NCBI GenBank assembly: GCA_019720975.1
Contig: JAGVSJ010000002.1
Coordinates: 1 to 64,000 of the forward strand
Direction of reading: 5' to 3'
Source: Candidatus Sysuiplasma superficiale
GTDB taxonomy: Archaea > Thermoplasmatota > Thermoplasmata > Sysuiplasmatales > Sysuiplasmataceae
DNA length: 64,000 nucleotides
The notes under the pieces were generated by a model. The model did not search any database. It was given only the letters and a program-made list of their open reading frames with translations, and was not told where the DNA came from. The translations under genes and the position numbers were made by a program. Of this stretch, positions 9,151 through 17,881 are shown in pieces (the stretch's first letter is position 1; each line of letters opens with the position of its first letter).

Positions 9151-9936
9151 ATGCCTCACGACAGCAAAGATGGAGTCGACGTCCTGATCAGGACATTCAA
9201 CTCCGGGCGTACGCTTCGCGACTGTCTGCAGTCTGTAGTGAGCTGCATCCCGTACAGGAAGATTCTAATTGCAGACCACTGCAGCACTGATGGCACACCC
9301 GAGATAGCAAAGGAGTTCGGCGCCGACGTCCATACCGAAGACACAGGACTGGGATATGCAACAAAGTTACTCATCTCTCTTGCGGAGACAGAATATGTTC
9401 TTTTCGTCGACAGTGATGTAAATGTCGTTTCCAGGAGTTTTATGTCGGAGGCAATTGATAAGTTCAAATTGCGAAACACGGGGGCGGTTGTAGGTTGTGC
9501 GCTGGGACATGAATTTCTCTTCGGCCTTCCTCTCGGGCTGACTCTTTTCCCGCTATCTGTTGTGAAAAAAATACATATTCCGGAATGGGTTCAGGGAAGA
9601 GAAACATTCTATTTTGAAGAACTGCTGGACAGTATGTCGCTCAAGGTCAGATATGTCAGAAACGCCATGACACATACAGGTGTGTACAGAAATTATCCTT
9701 TCTGGCCGGAATGGCAGGGCGCGCAGATAAGAAAGACCCCTTCCAGGCGCCTCCGGCAGCTTGCCGGTGCCTGGCTCGTTGTCTTACTGATGCATCTTAA
9801 CAGCAGGAGCAAGAAGAACTTTATCTATTCGCCAGTCTATTATTCTAAATTGGTCCGTGGTTTCATGAATCCTGACAAATGGGGAAAGATGGACAGAAGA
9901 TTGGTGGATAATCAGCTCAAAGGCCAGCCCCGATAA
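9151..9936 (+). CDS. family 2 glycosyltransferase
   Basis: 261 residues, GT-A fold. The N-terminal nucleotide-sugar binding motif VLIRTFNSGRTLRDCLQSV is followed by ADHCSTDGTPEIAKEFGA and a DxD-like metal site, LFVDSDVNV. The C-terminal part is basic and aromatic (YFEELLDSMSLKVRYVRN) and lacks clear transmembrane helices. Such enzymes transfer a sugar from a nucleotide or lipid-linked donor to glycans or lipids at the cytoplasmic face. The neighbouring methyltransferases and secreted glycoprotein candidates suggest a role in surface glycan synthesis; this is an inference from context. Confidence 0.85.
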   Translation: MPHDSKDGVDVLIRTFNSGRTLRDCLQSVVSCIPYRKILIADHCSTDGTPEIAKEFGADVHTEDTGLGYATKLLISLAETEYVLFVDSDVNVVSRSFMSEAIDKFKLRNTGAVVGCALGHEFLFGLPLGLTLFPLSVVKKIHIPEWVQGRETFYFEELLDSMSLKVRYVRNAMTHTGVYRNYPFWPEWQGAQIRKTPSRRLRQLAGAWLVVLLMHLNSRSKKNFIYSPVYYSKLVRGFMNPDKWGKMDRRLVDNQLKGQPR

Positions 9937-9979
9937 TGGATTTCGTTCTGCCTGCGGGGAGCATGTATGATTTTAACGG

Positions 9980-10198
9980 GTGATTGTAATTAAACTGTAC
10001 TCGGAAAGATTTGCAATCAAGTATCTCTTCTCCAGCAAAGGTGTGTGTCTTGGTATTGATACAAAGAAGGCCTCCTTCCTGTTTTTAGTTTCACGGCAGG
10101 GGATTTTGCTGAGGAAGAGACCTGTTGGGGACAGGATCGTCGAAAATATGGATTATGAAATAGACAGGATACACGAAGGACTGATGGGAGGGAAGTGA
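9980..10198 (+). CDS. possible small hypothetical protein
   Basis: 72 codons from GTG to TGA, overlapping the upstream-extended methyltransferase frame by 4 nt. The translation (VIKLYSERFAIKYLFSSKGVCLG...) has believable codon use with AGG/AGA arginines. It has no recognised domain, and there is no good ribosome binding site or correctly spaced TATA box. It may be a real small protein or a remnant. Confidence 0.35.
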   Translation: MIVIKLYSERFAIKYLFSSKGVCLGIDTKKASFLFLVSRQGILLRKRPVGDRIVENMDYEIDRIHEGLMGGK

Positions 10199-10266
10199 AT
10201 CTTTCATGGATTTCGGTTATAAGCATAAAAACAATTGTGAGGGTGATCATTCTGCCCTTGCCTCAA

Positions 10267-11418
10267 ATGTCTGAAAAACCGCTACTTCTTGAGACTTCTG
10301 GCGGCATGCTTCCTCTGTCCTATGTAATGGATGAAGACAAGGTCTATCTGATGGAATCAGGCAACAGCGCAAGGTGGCCTTCGTTTTGTCTGCGGCGCAG
10401 ACAGGTCGATTTTGAGATCGATGGAGTTCGTAAGAGCGGTGTGGTTTCGCTTGTGGTGAAGGAGGATGAAAGAAGAGATGTCATCGAGCGTTTCCTGCTC
10501 AAATACGGCAGTGATTACTTTTCAAAATTTTTCAGTGAAGGCTCAAGAATAATATGCATTGATCCAAAGGCAGCATTTCATCCTTCTGACAACAGCTATT
10601 ATGAATGGCTGGAGGAAGAATTTGACAGTGTTGCCGATAGCTATGATACACATATTTTCGGGAACAGAGTAAATCTGTTGCTGAGGAAGAGGTCTCTGGA
10701 AACACTCAGGAATTATCTGAAGAGAGGCGATTGTATACTGGAGATCGGTTGCGGCACCGGTGCCGAGACTATCGAACTGCTGAGAGACGGTTATGAGATA
10801 TGTGCTGTTGACATTTCATCCAGGATGCTTGAAAATCTCAGAAGAAAGGCACAGAGTGAGGGGCTTGCGGAGAAACTTACACTCAGGAAGATGAGAGCTT
10901 CAGAACTCTCCTTTCTAAGGAAGGAAATGGGAGGTGATTCCTTTGATCTCTGTTATTCTACCTACGGCGCACTGAACTGTGAACCGGAATTGGAAAAACT
11001 GCCGTATGAAATAAGCGTGCTGCTCAAGCAGAACGGTTATTTTGTTGCCGGCGTCTACAACAGATTCTGCATTTCTGAGATTCTTTGCTATTCCATCTCA
11101 ATGAAATTCAACAGGCTCTTCTGGAGGTTGGGCAATCCGATTCCAGAAGGCAGGTCAAGATTCTGTATCGACGTCTATGCATTCAGTTTCGGTGAGTTCA
11201 GCAACCTTTTTGAGCAGCATTTCGAAGCGCTGGATGTAAGGGGTGTGCCCGTGCTGTTGCCTCCGTCCAATTTCAAACTTCCCATCTCTCTGATGGAAAG
11301 GAGATTCGGCAAGCTTGAGAATATCGACAAGGCCCTGTCCGGTGTATGGCCGTTGAACCTTCTTGGCGATCACTTTATTGTCGTTATGGCCAACAGGAAA
11401 AAGAGATTGAGGGAATAG
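10267..11418 (+). CDS. class I SAM-dependent methyltransferase with an extra N-terminal domain
   Basis: 383 residues from ATG 10267. Residues about 1-100 form a separate domain (SGGMLPLSYVMDEDKVYLMES...KSGVVSLVV) with the beta pattern of split-barrel PNPOx/deazaflavin-type proteins. The methyltransferase core follows with motif I ILEIGCGTGAETIELL, an acidic loop AVDISSRMLENL and motif IV FDLCYSTYGALNCE. The true start is uncertain: GGTGATC at 10242-10248 lies three bases before an in-frame CTG (10252) and ten bases before a TTG (10258), so the protein could begin 3-5 residues earlier. The acceptor is unknown. It lies downstream of a glycosyltransferase and convergent with a second methyltransferase. 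Confidence 0.75.
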   Translation: MSEKPLLLETSGGMLPLSYVMDEDKVYLMESGNSARWPSFCLRRRQVDFEIDGVRKSGVVSLVVKEDERRDVIERFLLKYGSDYFSKFFSEGSRIICIDPKAAFHPSDNSYYEWLEEEFDSVADSYDTHIFGNRVNLLLRKRSLETLRNYLKRGDCILEIGCGTGAETIELLRDGYEICAVDISSRMLENLRRKAQSEGLAEKLTLRKMRASELSFLRKEMGGDSFDLCYSTYGALNCEPELEKLPYEISVLLKQNGYFVAGVYNRFCISEILCYSISMKFNRLFWRLGNPIPEGRSRFCIDVYAFSFGEFSNLFEQHFEALDVRGVPVLLPPSNFKLPISLMERRFGKLENIDKALSGVWPLNLLGDHFIVVMANRKKRLRE

Positions 11419-11544
11419 GGCAAGCCGGACTCCGTGTGAATTCTATCAACATGAATCACGAAACCTAAATAAAGTATCTCAGGCCGTTCAACCTGTTGTG
11501 TCTTCTTCCGTGAGCGGAGGTTATCCCAGGGCATCCCCAATTCA

Positions 11545-12270
11545 TCACCGATCTTTTCCAAGTTTTACAAACGAATGCGGAATGAAGCCGAACGGATGTG
11601 CTATGCCCGAAATTCCAACGAAAATCTTCGAAGGAAGGGTGTTCAGTATAGAATAATCCTCAAGACCACAAACCCTCTCCTCAATTATTTTGAAACCTGC
11701 ATCCCTCACAAGCCTTCTGAAATACCTCTTTGAATAGAAATACTCATCAAAGTTCGAGCGCAGGATCTGCCTGATTCCCTTGATCTTTTGGCCTGCCTGC
11801 CGGGAAGCCTTCTCACAGTCATGGTCAATATAATCAATGACAGAGGCCAGAGATCCTGAGTGAAAATAGCTGATTATCGCTACACCGTCATCCGTCATGA
11901 CACGTTTTAACTCCCTAAGTAAAGTTCCCGGATCGCTTAGAAAGTTGAAAACACGGACCATAATTACGACGTCGAACGATGCATCAATCGCAGGGATGGA
12001 CATCATATCCCCACATATCCTGTTAAATGCTGCCAATCGCTTCACCTGGCCGCATTTTTTCAGGAAATCATTGATTCGGTCAAGAGCGAAGTATTCCCCG
12101 CAGTAATCCGAGATGATGCTTCCTATTCGCCCATTTCCGGCGCCCAATTCCAGCACCCTATTCCTGCGATTTTCCTCAAGCATTGAGAGTATGATTCCGC
12201 ACTCGACTTCTGTCACCTTATCTCTGCCGCGCCACAATTTTTCAAAGTCCAGTCTGGAATAATCGTTCAT
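11545..12270 (-). CDS. class I SAM-dependent methyltransferase
   Basis: 241 residues, family Methyltransf_11-like. Motif I is RVLELGAGNGRIGSII (residues 38-53), followed by the acidic ALDRINDFLKK, then FDVVIMVRVFNFLSDPGTLLRELKRVM, the usual motif IV to motif V region. The C-terminal half (KRYFRRLVRDAGFKIIEERVCG) is typical of small-molecule or lipid methyltransferases, where a phenylalanine-glycine-phenylalanine segment follows a long helix. The substrate cannot be read from the sequence. It is convergent with the two-domain methyltransferase (126 nt apart). Confidence 0.8.
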   Translation of the reverse strand: MNDYSRLDFEKLWRGRDKVTEVECGIILSMLEENRRNRVLELGAGNGRIGSIISDYCGEYFALDRINDFLKKCGQVKRLAAFNRICGDMMSIPAIDASFDVVIMVRVFNFLSDPGTLLRELKRVMTDDGVAIISYFHSGSLASVIDYIDHDCEKASRQAGQKIKGIRQILRSNFDEYFYSKRYFRRLVRDAGFKIIEERVCGLEDYSILNTLPSKIFVGISGIAHPFGFIPHSFVKLGKDR

Positions 12271-12552
12271 GCACTTTGGGTTATGAATCGAAAGTTTAGC
12301 TATTTTACATGTCCTGCCCAGTGCTGATAATGAAGCAGCAGGAAGATCCGCCGATATTCCCGCTGCTGTTCTGTTTTGATTTATTGAGCATCTGTATCAC
12401 AGCAGGAGAATTGCAATCAGCACACCGGTTCGATTGCAGGGCAGGTATGTTTGTGTTCTCTGCCCTTCCATATTGCAGGCTATCAATAAATCGTATCTCG
12501 GCGGACTGTGCCTGTTTAACGGGCAAATGGATGGCGAAGGAAGCTGCTCAAA
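12271..12552. other. intergenic region between divergent transcription units
   Basis: About 280 nt separate the divergent methyltransferase and prpD-like genes. Two overlapping track ORFs (12309-12557 plus, 12305-12526 minus) lack any motif and probably arise by chance. The right end carries the prpD TATA box. Confidence 0.5.
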
Positions 12553-12560
12553 TTTAAATA
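12553..12560 (+). promoter_or_regulatory. TATA box of the methylcitrate-type cluster
   Basis: TTTAAATA is centred about 21-26 nt upstream of the ATGs at 12577 and 12583. This supports a leaderless message starting at one of them rather than at the GTG at 12565 given in the ORF track. Confidence 0.55.
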
Positions 12561-12576
12561 AACAGTGTTTGATGCT

Positions 12577-13875
12577 ATGCGCATGCCGGTCGAAGAGGAA
12601 ATCGCTTCCTTTGTCACGGATCTCAGGTTCAGCGATCTTGACGAACGTGTTATAAATGAGGTGAAGAGGAGAATAATCGATTCTTTCGGCGTCGCAATTG
12701 CCTCACTGAACTCCCCTCCTTCGGACGCTTTCAGCGGTATGCTAAAACTGAATCACGGTGAGGCGAGGGTAATAGGTAACGGCTCTTCTTCGCCTGAAGC
12801 AGCCTCATTCTACAACACATTACTGATACGTTATCTGGATTTCAATGATACATACCTTTCAAGGGAGCCTCTGCACCCGAGCGACATGCTGGGATGCCTT
12901 CTTTCCGTAGGTTCTCTGATGAGAGCGGACTGCAAATCACTCATAACATCTATGGTTGCGGGATATGAGGTAAGTATGAGGCTCTGCGATTCTGCATCCC
13001 TTCGCAAGCACGGGTTTGACCATGTGAATTTTCTCCAGATCGGAATGGCCGCGGCTCTATCCAAAATGCTCAATTTCAATGAGAAGCAGGTAGTGAATGC
13101 AATCTCAATAGCCACCGTGCCACATATCGCGCTGAGGGAAAGCAGGGTTGGCGGCCTCTCCATGTGGAAGGCAGGCGCCGCCGCAAATTCGAGCAGGAAT
13201 GCAACTTTTGCTGCGCTCGCAACAATGAACGGATTCACTGCTCCCCCTGCGCCTATTTCCGGCAAATTCGGTATGAAGAATACCGTCATCCCGGATATGG
13301 ATATGACAGTATTCAGGAATATGGATAGAGCGGACGCAATAATGCGATCTTATATCAAGAAATATCCTGTAGAATATCATGCACAGTCGGCAGTCGAAAT
13401 TGCCTTGCGCCTCCATTCGAAGGTGAAGCCGGGTGAAATTTCCAGGATTGAGGTGGAAACATACGAGGCAGGCAAATCCATACTGGCCGATGAGGAAAAA
13501 TGGCATCCGGAAAACAGGGAAACAGCAGATCACAGTCTTCCGTTTGTTGTTGCTGCCGCCATCGCGTCAGGAAATTTCTGGCTCGACACTTACAGACTGA
13601 TCGGAGACGGGAAGGTAAGTGAACTCATGAAAAAGATTGAGGTTAGGGAAAGAAGGGATTTCACCGAGGCATATCCTTCGACTCTTCCCACAAGAATCGT
13701 TGTCCACTCCTCCGAAGGAATATACCAGGAGGAAATGGAAGTGCCGGAGGGGCACAGCAGGCTTCCCCTGTCAGATGAGGCACTGCGCAGGAAGTTCGTC
13801 CTGCTGACAGGGGATGGTGGTCTGTTTGAGAAGCTCCGTTCATGTGAAAAACTCAAGGTGGATCAGATTGTCTGA
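12577..13875 (+). CDS. prpD: MmgE/PrpD family protein, probable 2-methylcitrate dehydratase
   Basis: 432 residues, close to the family length. The N-terminus (EEEIASFVTDLRFSDLDERVINEVKRRIIDSFGVAIASL) is the characteristic all-helical MmgE/PrpD start, and the middle segment (HPSDMLGCLLSVGSLM, VAGYEVSMRLCD, VGGLSMWKAGAAANSSRNATFAALA) matches the substrate-binding region. PrpD dehydrates 2-methylcitrate in propionate oxidation without an iron-sulfur cluster; the wider family also includes cis-aconitate decarboxylase. The PrpB-like and citrate-synthase-like genes immediately downstream favour the 2-methylcitrate cycle. Its end overlaps the start of prpB. The start was moved to ATG 12577 because of TATA spacing. 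Confidence 0.8.
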   Translation: MRMPVEEEIASFVTDLRFSDLDERVINEVKRRIIDSFGVAIASLNSPPSDAFSGMLKLNHGEARVIGNGSSSPEAASFYNTLLIRYLDFNDTYLSREPLHPSDMLGCLLSVGSLMRADCKSLITSMVAGYEVSMRLCDSASLRKHGFDHVNFLQIGMAAALSKMLNFNEKQVVNAISIATVPHIALRESRVGGLSMWKAGAAANSSRNATFAALATMNGFTAPPAPISGKFGMKNTVIPDMDMTVFRNMDRADAIMRSYIKKYPVEYHAQSAVEIALRLHSKVKPGEISRIEVETYEAGKSILADEEKWHPENRETADHSLPFVVAAAIASGNFWLDTYRLIGDGKVSELMKKIEVRERRDFTEAYPSTLPTRIVVHSSEGIYQEEMEVPEGHSRLPLSDEALRRKFVLLTGDGGLFEKLRSCEKLKVDQIV

Positions 13876-14749
13876 ACTGTTGAAGGAAAAGTTCATGGTG
13901 GTACCTGGCGTTTTCAACCCATTTACGGCTCTTCAGGCTGAAAGGGCCGGCTTCAGGGCTGCCTATCTTTCAGGCGGAGCGCTCACGTCCTCAATGGGAA
14001 TACCGGACATAGGCCTAATATCTCTCAGGGAACTGAGCGATGCTGTCCGTCAGATAAGAGAAGTGACCGACATACCCCTTATTGTCGATGCCGACACCGG
14101 TTTTGGAAACGCGCTCAGTGTATGGAGGACTGTCAGGGTTTTGGAGGAATCGGGTGCCGATGCAATACAGATCGAAGACCAGAAGGCACCAAAGAGGTGC
14201 GGCCACCTCGAGGGTAAGGAACTGATTGATGCAGAGGAAATGGGTCAAAAGATAAGGGCTGCTGTGGATGCCAGGAGGAATGCTCTGATAATTGCTCGCA
14301 CAGATGCAAGGGCAGTCGAAGGAATGGAAGGCGCAATCAACAGGGCAAGAAAATATTACGACAGCGGAGCAGACATCATTTTCCCTGAAGCACTGCTTTC
14401 AAGGCAGGAATTCAGCAGATTTTCAAAATCTGTCGACGCGCCACTTCTCGCCAATATGACAGAATTCGGCAAAACTCCATTGATCGACTCCTCTTTTTTC
14501 AGGAAGGCTGGTTACAGGTACGTCATATTTCCGGTAACCGCTTTCAGGGCAGCCGCACTCGCAGTGGAACATGCATTCACCGCCCTTGCCTCCGATGGTA
14601 CTCAGAGGGGAATCATTACTTCCCTGATGACCAGGGAAAAGCAGTATGAGATCATACGTTACCATGACTACGAACTGCTTGACCGGCAGATTTCATCGGA
14701 CGATGTTGGTGCAGGAAGAAGACGCCGCACCCGGCTGACGGGGAAGTGA
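13868..14749 (+). CDS. prpB: methylisocitrate lyase (isocitrate lyase superfamily)
   Basis: 293 residues. It has the PEP mutase/isocitrate lyase barrel: VPGVFNPFTALQAERAGFRAAYLSGG at the N-terminus, the metal-binding strand PLIVDADTGFGNA, and the signature active-site loop KRCGHLEG with the catalytic cysteine (KKCGH in the family). PrpB cleaves 2-methylisocitrate to pyruvate and succinate. The neighbouring prpD and citrate synthase genes support this over oxaloacetate decarboxylase-like paralogues. TTG 13868 is the chosen start: GGTGGATC lies just upstream and the codon overlaps the prpD stop, whereas the track start (GTG 13814) gives a non-homologous extension. Confidence 0.85.
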   Translation: MSELLKEKFMVVPGVFNPFTALQAERAGFRAAYLSGGALTSSMGIPDIGLISLRELSDAVRQIREVTDIPLIVDADTGFGNALSVWRTVRVLEESGADAIQIEDQKAPKRCGHLEGKELIDAEEMGQKIRAAVDARRNALIIARTDARAVEGMEGAINRARKYYDSGADIIFPEALLSRQEFSRFSKSVDAPLLANMTEFGKTPLIDSSFFRKAGYRYVIFPVTAFRAAALAVEHAFTALASDGTQRGIITSLMTREKQYEIIRYHDYELLDRQISSDDVGAGRRRRTRLTGK

Positions 14750-14843
14750 ATTGGTTGAAATGGACCACTTTTAATAACGAATCGACATTACCATTCGCAA
14801 CTGCAGACAGGTTTCATTGTCGCAACAAATGGAGGTAGAAAGA

Positions 14844-15974
14844 ATGAACATTAGCAACGGTCTGGAAGACGTTTACATAAAGAACACATCTATAACTTTC
14901 ATAGATGGTGAAAAAGGGATACTGCGCTATCGTGGATACGATATACATGAACTTGCGGAAAACTGCACATTCGAGGAGGTTGCCTATCTGATGATATTCG
15001 GCGAACTGCCGTCCAGGAATGAGCTTGTCTCCTTCTCCGGCACTGTGCAGAAGTCCTTCTCATTGCCTTCCTATGTTCTCAATGTCATTGACGCCCTCCC
15101 TCAGGATGCAGACATACTCTCTGTTTTTGAAACAGCATTTGCTGCATTCTCCTCGGAAGAAAGGAATTTCAGCTGGAGCAGGGAGGCCACTCTCGCGAAA
15201 GCGCCAGAAATTCTAGGCCATGCTGCCGCCGTGCTTGCTGCAGCTTACAGGCATAGCCAGGGGCTCAAATATAATCCTCCTCCGGCATCAGACAGTTATG
15301 CAAAGAGTTTTCTTTCAGCATCATTCGGAGCGGTACCGGAGAGAAAGATTGTGGACGCGATGAACAGATCACTTGTCCTGTACGCCGATCATGAGGTACC
15401 GGCTTCAACAACAGCCGCACTCGTTGCAAGCTCCACTCTTTCGGATATGTACTCGTCTATTGCAGCAGCTGTGGCAGCGCTTCGTGGCCCTCTCCATGGG
15501 GGTGCTGCCGAAGCAGCATACAGGCAATTCACTGAGATAGGCAGAGCTGAGAACACAGATGAATGGTTCAGTAAAAATATAATCCAGGGCAAAAAACGGC
15601 TTATGGGTTTCGGCCACCGTGTCTACAGGACATACGATCCGCGCATGGCAATTTTCAAGTCGATGGCTGCCTCGCTTGCGAAAGATGAAGAGGAAAGGAA
15701 TCTGCTGCGTATTGCTGAGAGACTTGAAAGGCTGGGAGTTGAAAAATTTTCCCCGAAGGGCATTTATCCAAATACCGACTTCTATTCAGGAATAGCATTC
15801 AGGTGCATTGGTTTCCCAGTCACAATGTTCACCTCACTGTTCGCTCTCTCAAGGACTGCCGGATGGATAGCACACATGTCCGAATACGTTGAAAATGGTG
15901 GCAGGATAATGAGGCCACGCGCAGTCTATATCGGCCACGGACCCAGGGAACTGCCCGGGGAAAAGGCACGCTGA
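14844..15974 (+). CDS. prpC: citrate synthase family protein, probable 2-methylcitrate synthase
   Basis: 376 residues, the length of archaeal citrate synthases. The start (GLEDVYIKNTSITFIDGEKGILRYRGYDIHELA) is characteristic. Catalytic residues are visible: His in YADHEVPASTTA, His in RGPLHGGAAEAAY, and Asp in GFGHRVYRTYDPR. It condenses oxaloacetate with acetyl-CoA or propionyl-CoA; sequence alone does not separate these, but its place directly after prpD-prpB and the presence of a second synthase nearby suggest PrpC. ATG 14844 is preferred over TTG 14817 because GGAGGT lies 7 nt upstream of it. Confidence 0.8.
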   Translation: MNISNGLEDVYIKNTSITFIDGEKGILRYRGYDIHELAENCTFEEVAYLMIFGELPSRNELVSFSGTVQKSFSLPSYVLNVIDALPQDADILSVFETAFAAFSSEERNFSWSREATLAKAPEILGHAAAVLAAAYRHSQGLKYNPPPASDSYAKSFLSASFGAVPERKIVDAMNRSLVLYADHEVPASTTAALVASSTLSDMYSSIAAAVAALRGPLHGGAAEAAYRQFTEIGRAENTDEWFSKNIIQGKKRLMGFGHRVYRTYDPRMAIFKSMAASLAKDEEERNLLRIAERLERLGVEKFSPKGIYPNTDFYSGIAFRCIGFPVTMFTSLFALSRTAGWIAHMSEYVENGGRIMRPRAVYIGHGPRELPGEKAR

Positions 15975-16058
15975 AATGCGAGGCATTCTTTAACACGCGT
16001 TTTGAGAAGTTTTTTAATCGTTACCGTACTAACTTCAGGCAGTATCAGAGTTGATTGT

Positions 16059-17327
16059 ATGTCGGATTCACTCACAGTGACGGATAACAGGACAGGAAAG
16101 CACTACGAATTCCCGATAAAGGACAGTACGATTGACGCAACAGATCTCAGGAAAATCAAAGTTTCGGACGATGATTTCGGTCTGATGTCCTTCGATCCGG
16201 GATTGAAAAATACTGCCGTATGCAGGAGCGCCATAACATTCATTGACGGAGAGAAAGGAATACTGCGGTACAGGGGATATCCAATTGAGGAGCTTGCAAG
16301 CAAATCGAGCTTTCTCGAGGTGAGCTTCCTGCTGCTCAACGGTGAACTTCCCTCCAAGACTGAACTGGATGGCTGGACGTCGGAAATAACCCTCCACACC
16401 ATGCTGAATGAAAATATAAAGAAGCTGATGGACGCCTTCCACTATGACGCGCACCCGATGGGTATGCTGATAAGCACAATTGCCGCTCTTTCTTCTTTCT
16501 ATCCCGAATCAAAGAACATATTCGATCCGGAAGTGAGGAGAAAACAGATCGTGAGGCTCATAGCAAAGATGCCCACGATTGCTGCCTTTGCACTGAAACA
16601 TTCCCGCGGCCTCCCTTATGTCTATCCTGATAATGAACTCAATTATACTGAAAATTTTCTGAACATGGTTTACAGGCCTTCGCACGGGACTCAATACAAA
16701 CCAGATCCGATTCTTGCGAAAGCCCTTGACACGCTTTTCATACTTCATGCAGACCATGAACAGAACTGCAGCACAAATGCGATGCGAGCTGTCGGGAGCG
16801 CTCAGTCAGATCCCTACAGCTGTGCGGCAGCAGCCGCAGCAGCACTGTACGGCCCTCTCCATGGGGGTGCAAACGAACAGGTGCTGAGGATGCTGCGGGA
16901 GATTGGAACGAAGGAGAAAATACCGCAGCTGATACAGCAGGTGAAGGAAGGAAAGAGGAAACTTATGGGATTCGGTCACAGGGTGTACAAGAATTTTGAT
17001 CCCCGCGGCAAGATAATAAAGAACATTGCCGAAGATGTCTTTCAGGTGACAGGAAGGAACCCATTGATTGATGTGGCGCTGGAACTGGAAAGGATAGCGC
17101 TTGAGGACGATTACTTCATTTCAAGGAAGCTCTATCCAAACGTTGATTTCTACTCAGGCATCATATATGAGGCGATGGGTTTTCCCACCTCGATGTTTCC
17201 TGTCCTTTTTGCAGTCGGCAGGATGCCAGGGTGGCTCGCTCAGTGGCAGGAAATGGTGACCGATGATGAACAGAAACTCGTAAGGCCAAGACAGATATAT
17301 ACAGGCCATCAGAAGAGGACAATCTGA
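16059..17327 (+). CDS. gltA: citrate synthase (GltA type)
   Basis: 422 residues. It differs from the preceding synthase in having an N-terminal extension of about 50 residues (TVTDNRTGKHYEFPIKDSTIDATDLR), the mark of GltA-type enzymes. Active-site elements are HADHEQNCSTNAMRAVGS, YGPLHGGANEQVL and GFGHRVYKNFDPRGKI, giving the two catalytic histidines and the aspartate. It catalyses the first step of the citric acid cycle. A TATA-like TTTTTAATC lies near 16010, so it probably has its own promoter. The track start at 16002 lies within the promoter; ATG 16059 gives the expected N-terminus. Confidence 0.88.
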   Translation: MSDSLTVTDNRTGKHYEFPIKDSTIDATDLRKIKVSDDDFGLMSFDPGLKNTAVCRSAITFIDGEKGILRYRGYPIEELASKSSFLEVSFLLLNGELPSKTELDGWTSEITLHTMLNENIKKLMDAFHYDAHPMGMLISTIAALSSFYPESKNIFDPEVRRKQIVRLIAKMPTIAAFALKHSRGLPYVYPDNELNYTENFLNMVYRPSHGTQYKPDPILAKALDTLFILHADHEQNCSTNAMRAVGSAQSDPYSCAAAAAAALYGPLHGGANEQVLRMLREIGTKEKIPQLIQQVKEGKRKLMGFGHRVYKNFDPRGKIIKNIAEDVFQVTGRNPLIDVALELERIALEDDYFISRKLYPNVDFYSGIIYEAMGFPTSMFPVLFAVGRMPGWLAQWQEMVTDDEQKLVRPRQIYTGHQKRTI

Positions 17328-17881
17328 CATCTACGGGTCCCTTCAGTATTTGAATTTGCTGCTCCAAATACAAATGCCCCGTGCATCCAATGGAAGGATT
17401 CTGCCGGAAGCATCTTCGCGCGCCTGAATCAGGTAAAGCTTCTCCATGCCTTTCACTGACTTGTCTCTGTCGATGTTCAGGATATTCGCTGTGTAATTCA
17501 TCCCCCTGCCAGTCATGCGTAGCCTTTTACCGAAAGGTGCTGTTGATGCGACGAAGGGTTTTTCACACTACCAGAGGCCTGCCCGCAGACACCATCCACC
17601 CACTGCCTTTGCTGCCTGCATTCGGCGTGTAGCCCGCATGTCTGGTGTGGTCTGGGCATGTGCTTTGCTTCGCTATATGAGCCAGCATGACACCGTTCAG
17701 TCAGATCTGCTAACTATACCTATTTAGTGCGCTCTTCTGCTATACGGACAACACTTTCTGCCAGAAAGGCATACCGTCACAAGGAACGCCTGCAGTATGT
17801 TAACAGGAATATTGCGAGCCTTGAGCGCCGGCTATTCCCACCTGGCACCCAGGAAGGAGGCCGGCGATGTGCATCCCGCTT
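17328..17881. other. 554 nt mostly non-coding interval
   Basis: No large gene is supported. I looked for tRNA, SRP RNA and RNase P RNA signatures and did not find them. The only credible content is a 52-codon minus-strand ORF (17343-17501) with a well-placed TATA box. The plus-strand ORFs listed in the track have no motif and high cysteine/histidine content typical of chance frames. Confidence 0.45.
17343..17501 (-). CDS. possible 52-residue hypothetical protein
   Basis: The ORF is too short for the track. It encodes MNYTANILNIDRDKSVKGME..., ending CIWSSKFKY, with normal charged-residue content. A TATA-like GGTAAAAGG (17523-17531 on this strand) is centred 26 nt upstream of the ATG, exactly the leaderless spacing seen at firmer genes. 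It is convergent with gltA and 15 nt from its stop. No known family is recognised. Confidence 0.4.
   Translation of the reverse strand: MNYTANILNIDRDKSVKGMEKLYLIQAREDASGRILPLDARGICIWSSKFKY

Noticed and set aside
12305-12557. Two overlapping ORFs in the prpD upstream region
   Set aside because: No motifs, cysteine/histidine-rich chance composition, and the promoter of prpD lies within the plus-strand one.
17328-17881. SRP RNA or RNase P RNA
   Set aside because: I could not find the conserved SRP loop or the RNase P core strings on either strand.
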